A stretch of 13,486 bases of DNA, taken from NCBI GenBank assembly GCA_009916335.1, contig SAAR01000062.1, forward strand, positions 1 through 13,486, read 5' to 3'. The notes beneath the pieces were generated by a model, which was not told the origin of the DNA, did not search any database, and saw nothing but the letters and a program-made list of their open reading frames with translations. The translations under genes were made by a program, and so were the position numbers. This document shows positions 9,001 through 13,486 of this stretch, one piece after another. The DNA comes from Erysipelotrichia bacterium (GTDB lineage: Bacteria > Bacillota_I > Bacilli_A > Erysipelotrichales > Erysipelotrichaceae). Within the stretch, counting starts at the first letter, position 1, and each line of letters begins with the position of its first letter.

Positions 9001-9752
9001 TTGATGGTGGAGCTTGGATACATCTCAAGATACAGTTTGCCTAAAGCATTGTTGACTAAAAACTCGACTACCCATTTGGGTGTATAGACCTGAGATTGGA
9101 GAGAGACTTTGTCGTACTCTGTTTTATCACCACTGTCTTTAAATGCTTGTTTTTTAGAGGTATTGTAACTCTCATAGAGCCAGCCTAAAACATCATCACT
9201 CTGCCAAATATGGGTTTCTACTTGTGTATCTTTTTCTAGGGCATTAAACGCTGTGATGATTTCACCCAGTTCTATAACATGGGGTAAAAGTGCATAGGGG
9301 TGATTTTTGTGATAAAGTGGGAACTCTTCACCTAAGGTATTAAACGCGTGTTTGATGTATTCTCGTAAACCCTCTAACTCATGGGCACGCATAGAGGGAT
9401 TTTCTTCTAACCATGCTTTATGCCCGAAGGATCTGTCTCCATGAATGGCATCTTTGGTGATGATAGGTGGAAATAATTCGTGCGCTTCCATAACTTTAAT
9501 GGCAGCAATGCGGTTAAACAGTGTAAAAGTAAGTTCATCAAGCACTTTTTCTCTCGCATCTTTGTAAGAGCCCATCTCGCCTATGTGGTTTTGGATAATG
9601 AGATCTAGCTTGGCACGCTTTACATGTAAATCTTTAGAGATTTCATCTAGCTTGAGTTCCTTGGCAACACCAATACCAAGACCGGCAAATTGTTTGTCAA
9701 ATGCTTTTTCGATGAGTGTGCGTATAAAATTTACATGATCGGTGAGTTTCAT
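6087..9752 (-). CDS. pglX: PglX, BREX-1 adenine-specific DNA methyltransferase
   Basis: This 1221-residue protein is full length for type 1 BREX PglX (the E. coli protein is about 1,225). It methylates adenine in a short asymmetric DNA site, which marks host DNA, and it is also needed for phage exclusion. Visible motifs are SQVYTPKWVVEFLVNN before the catalytic domain, the SAM-binding motif I DPACGSGNFL beginning at Asp277, and the catalytic motif IV NPPY at 484-487 inside ATANPPYTDS. Residues about 580-850 correspond to the target-recognition region and are more AT-rich (about 23-30% GC in many lines) than the two ends of the gene (about 38%), which suggests exchange of the specificity region. 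The C-terminal 370 residues are helical, as usual for the family. The start ATG overlaps the stop of the PLD-like gene by ATGA, and AAGGAT upstream serves as ribosome binding site. No frameshift is seen, so no sign of phase-variable switching. Confidence 0.95.
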   Translation of the reverse strand: MKLTDHVNFIRTLIEKAFDKQFAGLGIGVAKELKLDEISKDLHVKRAKLDLIIQNHIGEMGSYKDAREKVLDELTFTLFNRIAAIKVMEAHELFPPIITKDAIHGDRSFGHKAWLEENPSMRAHELEGLREYIKHAFNTLGEEFPLYHKNHPYALLPHVIELGEIITAFNALEKDTQVETHIWQSDDVLGWLYESYNTSKKQAFKDSGDKTEYDKVSLQSQVYTPKWVVEFLVNNALGKLYLEMYPSSTIKDRYKIANAPKERTRELKPITEIKLIDPACGSGNFLLYAFDLFYELYVDQMDNYGLDVEKKEIPKLIIENNLHGIDLDDRAIQIAQLGLYIKAKKRRRTIQNLSFSVVSSDFFLPPYSEVKHIFEGSKLEIAQQKLVEEIWADLQQAYKFGSLVKIGEKLRMKIDAIDTKSKDLFSSHIVEEHKAFEKSFFNHLKIAVAQYAQDENHSFLSTKTADAMKFLEIITMQYDIATANPPYTDSSDFGADLKEFIDKEYKVPYKFNTNLYATFIKRCHELTNKNGKMALVHPPTFMYIKTFEDVRAFMLDKTHIDFFVEWGYLGMFHPSARVDSAMYVLEKNMQTKDSSFIKLNEIYEGKRYDVFVEAYSDYCESKENKHNYTLPQEKLKIIKSYPFIYWISDEFREKFKVKNFEYYLKLATGLMTGDNLRFLRFHWELQSNNISKDYVLDKRNWVPYQKGGDYNKWFGNNWLLVNFTNNGKLLATTDNKAFYFSEGITYSATSSKGVSFRKLPQNQIFDKKGSCIFNNLNKQKVNLDYTLAVLNSKISFYILECLNSTVETQIGDVKRIPFVIPLKPQEELISNLAKINIEIKKHLCSFSITETNFTQNPLYISAHANLKERLLEYLNYENYLLAEVLLNEAIINEEIFKVYELSESDKAMVLEKEGKSVGDLHVELEAKEAYLSYVVENFDLSLSQTYINALHVKAFDADKKAEIIKAFESLYQANNDLEEFCIKHEVNPINVWHWFQESKNLPKQRMNTIALEFLVDMIREILAEDEDGIVPLVPNAGEQILLQRVHEKFYQKGFSDAQTSSFDVLLGKELGSYLLNNFFKELSDHLNLFMYLPKTPFIWHLSSGEYRGFECLISIYKWSRDNLLRIKSVYIENRERALQNRQLDLSNDNSASAQNEKDLIFKQLREIETYKAKIDDLLAEGYNPELDSGVGKNIAPLQKRKMISYEVLNAGQLKKYLAAEW
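6895..6906. repeat. 12-bp palindrome TTTACATGTAAA, copy in distal pglX
   Basis: A perfect inverted repeat in the 3' half of pglX (encodes part of LHVK). A near copy, CTACATGTAA, is about 90 bases away at 6986-6995. Confidence 0.6.
9619..9630. repeat. 12-bp palindrome TTTACATGTAAA, copy in proximal pglX
   Basis: A perfect inverted repeat near the start of pglX, again reading as LHV on the coding strand. A shorter match, ACATGTAA, lies at 9888-9895 in the upstream gene. Confidence 0.6.
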
Positions 9753-10909
9753 TTCACTATATCCTTGGTTATAAGTTTCACATTTTGAAGTTCTACAATA
9801 AAATCTTTATCATCTATGAGCCGTTCAGATAAGTTTTTATAAATTACTTTTATGGTTATCTTATCATCAAAAGCTTTTCCAATTTCGACATGTAATCTCT
9901 CTTCAATCCATTGTTTTAAAGCTTCATCTGTATTGCCTATGAGGGTTTGGTATTTTAAAAAAGTCATTGGGGGATTTTTTTTGAGTGTTTTAAAAAGGTA
10001 GTTGCTTAAAGTTTTAACAGTCTTTGCTTGCTCTGCCTTTAAAACAACTTTCGCATTTTCATATAAATCATCTATTTTTTCTTGTACTTGAGCGACATTT
10101 GTATCAAACTTTTCTTGAAGATTTGTGCTAAGAATAGTTCCATAACCTTTTATGGAAACCAAATAATTCTTTCTTAACTCTTTCACTAATGTGTCTATTT
10201 GAGAAGTGTATTTTTCTATCTTTTTTTTGTCGCCGATAATGTGCGCTTTACTTTCTAAAATTTTTTTGAGTTCTTCTGATCTGTCTTTATCGGATATTAA
10301 CTCTTTTGGTATGGTAATTGTTCTATTTTTGATATTTATACCACGCACTTCTAGTTCAACAAAAACCATATTAAAGGATTGAATTTTTTTAAAAGATGCT
10401 TGTTGCTCAATAAGTATAGATTCACTTTTTGCTGCTTCAACATCTTCTTGAGTTAGAAGATTTTTTCCTATTTCAGGCTTTTCTTCTTCAGATACATTTG
10501 TTTGTACCATATGAGCCTCGATTAACTTCATGAGAGTTTGGGCTTCTTGGGCAGATGGTTTAAAAGCATTTGTGGCTACGCTGTTTATTTGAAGTGGAGA
10601 AAAAACAATCAGTACATCATCAACCATTAGAACACCCATGCCTAGATTGTCATCGCATCTTAGAACAACTCCTGCTGATAAAAGAAGTTGCAATGACTTT
10701 GCATGCTCTGATGTTCTATTGCCTAGAGTATCATTTTTTGACACGATAACATGAATATTTTTTATGTTACTAGCAAGAATAGCTTTTGTAACATTTTCAC
10801 CCAAAGATGGAATAGCCAGTACAATTTGCTTTTGCGCTGATTCTATAAAAGCAATAATTTCTTTTGCTCCTAGGCTTTTGAAATAGCTATTAAAAATGTT
10901 TTGATCCAT
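9749..10909 (-). CDS. PLD-like-fold protein with degenerate HKD motif, BREX-associated, unknown function
   Basis: This 386-residue protein sits between brxC and pglX, where a minimal type 1 BREX operon has no gene. Residues about 15-110 read like one half of a phospholipase D fold: an amphipathic helix, the strand QIVLAIPSL, a second strand HVIVS, a helix ending LLLSAGVVLR, then NLGMGVLMVDDVLIVFSPL. In active family members this last stretch carries H-x-K-x4-D and G-S. Here the positions are Gly90, Gly92 and Asp97, so the catalytic His and Lys are gone and nuclease activity is unlikely. Residues about 175-386 contain a beta segment (FVELEVRGINIKNRTITIP) and a helical, coiled-coil-prone region without a motif I recognise. 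The stop overlaps the pglX start. A structural or DNA/phage-sensing role in the BREX complex is inferred from location only. The start at ATG 10909 has only a weak ribosome binding site (GAAAG). Confidence 0.8.
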   Translation of the reverse strand: MDQNIFNSYFKSLGAKEIIAFIESAQKQIVLAIPSLGENVTKAILASNIKNIHVIVSKNDTLGNRTSEHAKSLQLLLSAGVVLRCDDNLGMGVLMVDDVLIVFSPLQINSVATNAFKPSAQEAQTLMKLIEAHMVQTNVSEEEKPEIGKNLLTQEDVEAAKSESILIEQQASFKKIQSFNMVFVELEVRGINIKNRTITIPKELISDKDRSEELKKILESKAHIIGDKKKIEKYTSQIDTLVKELRKNYLVSIKGYGTILSTNLQEKFDTNVAQVQEKIDDLYENAKVVLKAEQAKTVKTLSNYLFKTLKKNPPMTFLKYQTLIGNTDEALKQWIEERLHVEIGKAFDDKITIKVIYKNLSERLIDDKDFIVELQNVKLITKDIVK

Positions 10910-11009
10910 ATGAAACTTTCATGATTTTATTTATCTAATTTTAAACAAATACAAAAACTCTTAAATTACATCACGCTGTAAATAGTATGGAGTTAATGTA
11001 CATATAAGA
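10910..11009 (-). promoter_or_regulatory. 100-bp intergenic gap, possible internal promoter
   Basis: This is the only real gap in the operon, about 80% A+T. On the minus strand it contains -10-like hexamers TAGATA (plus-strand 10932-10937) and TAAAAT (10924-10929), with T-rich stretches upstream as is common in Campylobacterota promoters, but no convincing -35 box. A start here would leave only a 7-15 base leader before the PLD-like gene. No stem followed by a T-run that would act as a terminator after brxC is visible, so read-through from brxC remains likely. Confidence 0.2.
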
Positions 11010-13486
11010 CTACTCCACCATAACTTCTATCTCATCATCATCACTCTGTCCTACTAATGCTCGCAATTGTTGAGAGAGAAGCTCTTTGTATTCTCGTATA
11101 CTTATCACTTTTTTAGGCATTTTGAATGCAATTTTTTTAAGCACTGGTATTGTTTGTGTTGGTGTCGATGGAGTTGTTTCCCCAATCACAGGTGCTGGTG
11201 TTGGCTTAGGTGCTTCTACTCGAATAAAATTGCCACTAAGAAAAAAAAGTTCACTCTCTTTTGTTGGGCCAAGATCAATGTAGTTAAGTACATCACAAAG
11301 TGAATAGCCGCATCGTTTACATGTAATATCAAAGTCTAAGTCTATATCCTCTGGTTTTACTATCTTGCTTTTGACATACTCTGTTATCACGCTGAGTTTG
11401 AACTGGTTATTTTTGTTTGGATCTTGTGGATAAGTGCTAAGTTCTTTGTGTGCAGATTCAACTTTGATCAAAAGAGATGCGTAAAGACTATTCATTGTTT
11501 CAATATTGTTTTTCAAAAGTTTAAAATACTCATCTTTAGCTTCTTGTGAGAGCGAGAGCAATGTGGTAACATTTTTAACAATATCTTCTTTGAAAAGCAT
11601 TTCAAATTTTTCTTTACAATCGCTAATTTTTACATTTGATTTATGGGCTTTTGAGAGCTCATTTTCCAATTGCACTAAAAAATCTCGGCGTTGCTTAATG
11701 GTTGAAAAATTATTTTTAATGAATCGTTGTGTTTTTAAAATATGCCCTATCGCTTGGGTAAATGCAACTTGGTGCTCAAGAAAATGCGTCACTTTATCGA
11801 TGTAATTGGCTTCTGTTGTTTTTGAAGTATATTCTTGTAAAATAGCCTTTTGCTCTAAAGTGGCGCTAAAAAGCTTATCAAAGTCTGCAACACTCTCTTT
11901 TAGGGTATTGATTGCAGCTAAAAAATAGTCACTTAGAATTTTAATGGCATCTGCTAGATCAAAATCACTGGAGTTATAGCCTACTTTTTTACTCGTATGC
12001 TCTTCGTAGTCTAACTCTTGAAGCGTTTGAACTAATTTTGTTTTTTGCGCAGCGCTAAGTGTTTCAGAGATAGACTTAAATGAGGCATTTCTAAACTTCG
12101 TTGTATTGATAAAAGCATCATGCGATGCTCTGTCTTGATGCGAAAAATAATCCGTTGCATTGAGCCTAACAACTAATCTTCCTGCACGAAATAGAACAGC
12201 TAGCGTTGTAGCAATTGTTCCAAAACCGTATCCCCATGGAGCGCCACTCAAATCTATCTCCAAAGATTTACCATCTGTATAGTTTCTGATTTTTGCAGAT
12301 ACCTCTTCAACGACTTTAAGGCTACCCCCGATAAAATTTCCATTGGTATCGAAAAATTTAAAATCATCTCCTTGAAAATTACGGTGAAGCTTGTCATTGG
12401 AATTTTCACTAAAAAGCCTTGGAATAATACTTTCCGATAAACTCGCACCTAATCGTCTGGTGTAGATATTTTTAACAAGTTTTTTTTGAATCTCATTAAT
12501 CGAAGATTTGAAACTTTCTTTGTTTAGTATGCTATCTTCATAGAGGTAAATCACCGTTCCTTCAAGACATGCCGTTTCTATGAGAGAGAGTAAGTATTTC
12601 TCTTTTTCTTCCTTCATGCTTGAAAATTCTCGAATGATCGTTGCGATATCTTTGTCACTATCTGTTGCATACTTTTCAATCATCGTAGAATAGCGTCTAA
12701 TTTCGCCAATGAGTTTATCTATCTCTTCAAATGTATTGTTTTGAGGAATAAGGGTAATGAGTTCTTTTGTGTGTTGTGTATGGCGCTTAGTCTCTTCAAT
12801 AAAATCTTCTCGTTTAGCCTGCATATTAAATGGGCTATAAACGCTTAGTCTTAGATTCTTGTTGGAAGATGTCTTAATGTCATCATCAGTATCTGTTAAA
12901 ATATTAAAATTGTATGAGGTGCCATCATCATTAACACTTGCAATCCCATTAAAAAAAGATAGTTTTTTAAGATAACTCGTGTAATCTCTCTTTTTTAAAT
13001 AAAGCTCGCTTGTATAATTATTCATCTCATCAAGTAGTCTACTCTCCAAATCAGAAGTGATTTTGTAAGTATTGTTAGAGTACAAAAGCACTTTGGCATC
13101 GACTAAAATAGTAAGAGCTTCTTCAATGAGTGGTTTTAGAGTGTAATAGGAGTTTAAATCGGACATATAGCCTTTGGTAATATTCTCAAGTGTTGCCAAA
13201 GCCAGATCCGCTGAATTGTTTAAAAAATGGATGGTTTTCATTAAGTTAACGCCATCAATGGTTGATTTGTCTTGAAGTATTTTTTTAGCAGTGTCGTATT
13301 TCAAACCCAGTGCTGTAGGTGGATTCATTTGCGCTTCATTACATAAGTCATAAAATGTTGAAAAGTTATAAAGCTCTTTATTTTTAAGATGCTTTTTGAG
13401 TACATTAAAGGTTGTAAAAATAACACCGCGCGCTGCAATTTGAGAAGCAACAAGCGCATTAGAGTTAAAAAGAAATTTTTGCAATA
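11010..13486 (-). CDS. brxC: BrxC, BREX P-loop ATPase (C-terminal ~825 residues, cut by window edge)
   Basis: The frame is open to the right edge of the window; the first possible start (TTG at 13484-13482) is not a believable start, because BrxC proteins are about 1,200 residues and the N-terminal P-loop domain lies outside. About 825 residues are present. The segment DLSGAPWGYGFGTIATTLAVLFRAGRL (written here as its ends: DLSGAPWGYG and AVLFRAGRLVVR, near residues 415-445 of the visible part) is characteristic of BrxC. Much of the rest is helical and coiled-coil prone. Near the end are three cysteines in C-x2-C-x4-C (722, 725 and 730 of the visible part), then a Pro/Thr-rich linker and an acidic tail. 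BrxC is a large cytoplasmic ATPase that is essential for BREX defence and is thought to act as the assembly and DNA-associated motor with BrxB, PglX and PglZ. The gene ends 100 bases before the next start. Confidence 0.9.
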   Translation of the reverse strand, partial: LQKFLFNSNALVASQIAARGVIFTTFNVLKKHLKNKELYNFSTFYDLCNEAQMNPPTALGLKYDTAKKILQDKSTIDGVNLMKTIHFLNNSADLALATLENITKGYMSDLNSYYTLKPLIEEALTILVDAKVLLYSNNTYKITSDLESRLLDEMNNYTSELYLKKRDYTSYLKKLSFFNGIASVNDDGTSYNFNILTDTDDDIKTSSNKNLRLSVYSPFNMQAKREDFIEETKRHTQHTKELITLIPQNNTFEEIDKLIGEIRRYSTMIEKYATDSDKDIATIIREFSSMKEEKEKYLLSLIETACLEGTVIYLYEDSILNKESFKSSINEIQKKLVKNIYTRRLGASLSESIIPRLFSENSNDKLHRNFQGDDFKFFDTNGNFIGGSLKVVEEVSAKIRNYTDGKSLEIDLSGAPWGYGFGTIATTLAVLFRAGRLVVRLNATDYFSHQDRASHDAFINTTKFRNASFKSISETLSAAQKTKLVQTLQELDYEEHTSKKVGYNSSDFDLADAIKILSDYFLAAINTLKESVADFDKLFSATLEQKAILQEYTSKTTEANYIDKVTHFLEHQVAFTQAIGHILKTQRFIKNNFSTIKQRRDFLVQLENELSKAHKSNVKISDCKEKFEMLFKEDIVKNVTTLLSLSQEAKDEYFKLLKNNIETMNSLYASLLIKVESAHKELSTYPQDPNKNNQFKLSVITEYVKSKIVKPEDIDLDFDITCKRCGYSLCDVLNYIDLGPTKESELFFLSGNFIRVEAPKPTPAPVIGETTPSTPTQTIPVLKKIAFKMPKKVISIREYKELLSQQLRALVGQSDDDEIEVMVE
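11317..11326. repeat. 10-bp palindrome TTACATGTAA, copy in brxC
   Basis: A 10-bp core copy of the same palindrome (flanked TTTACATGTAAT), located in the brxC codons for the C-x2-C segment. Here it is read in a different frame (ITCK), so the sequence is not kept only for an LHV peptide. Confidence 0.55.

Noticed and set aside
9749..10909. Active PLD-family nuclease
   Set aside because: The catalytic His and Lys of the HKD motif are replaced by Gly90 and Gly92, and no second HKD motif is visible.
10986..11016. Inverted repeat GGAGT...ACTCC as a terminator after brxC
   Set aside because: The stem is only 5 bp with an 18-base loop, it overlaps the brxC stop region and no T-run follows on the minus strand.
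13482..13484. TTG as start codon of the 824-residue frame
   Set aside because: It is simply the first permitted codon at the window edge. BrxC proteins have about 350-400 more N-terminal residues including the P-loop, so the gene continues out of the window.

Overview
This window is the middle of a type 1 BREX phage-defence operon. All genes lie on the minus strand, so transcription runs from the right end of the window to the left. The low GC content (roughly 25-40% in hand-counted lines) and the protein style fit a Campylobacterota (Epsilonproteobacteria) host such as a Sulfurimonas- or Sulfurospirillum-like bacterium. That assignment is an inference, because no rRNA or housekeeping gene is present.

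In order of transcription the window holds: the C-terminal two thirds of brxC (13486-11010, cut by the window edge); a 100-bp gap; a 386-residue protein with a degenerate phospholipase-D half-domain (10909-9749); the full-length methyltransferase pglX (9752-6087); an ABC/SMC-like ATPase (6083-4332); a coiled-coil protein with two membrane helices (4335-2953); an AlbA_2/GHKL-type ATP-binding protein with a TPQV tandem repeat (2956-1421); and the first 474 codons of pglZ (1424-1, cut by the window edge). brxA and brxB would be expected upstream and the rest of pglZ and brxL downstream, all outside the window.

The genes are packed very tightly. Four junctions are 4-base ATGA overlaps, and the pglX/ATPase junction is 3 bases. 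The only sizeable gap is the one after brxC. There is no gene-free stretch above 300 bases and no sign of a tRNA, rRNA, insertion sequence or CRISPR array.

The BREX core is ordinary: BrxC is the ATPase scaffold, PglX the adenine methyltransferase that marks self DNA, and PglZ the alkaline-phosphatase-fold partner. The unusual part is the cargo. A predicted catalytically dead PLD-like protein sits between brxC and pglX, and three extra genes sit between pglX and pglZ, the site where other BREX loci carry an embedded second defence system (PARIS in Salmonella). The ATPase and membrane protein are clearly more AT-rich than the flanking genes, so they look like a separately acquired two-gene module. 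An ATPase sensor paired with a membrane coiled-coil effector is a reasonable hypothesis for an undescribed abortive-infection type system, but its function is not shown by the sequence.
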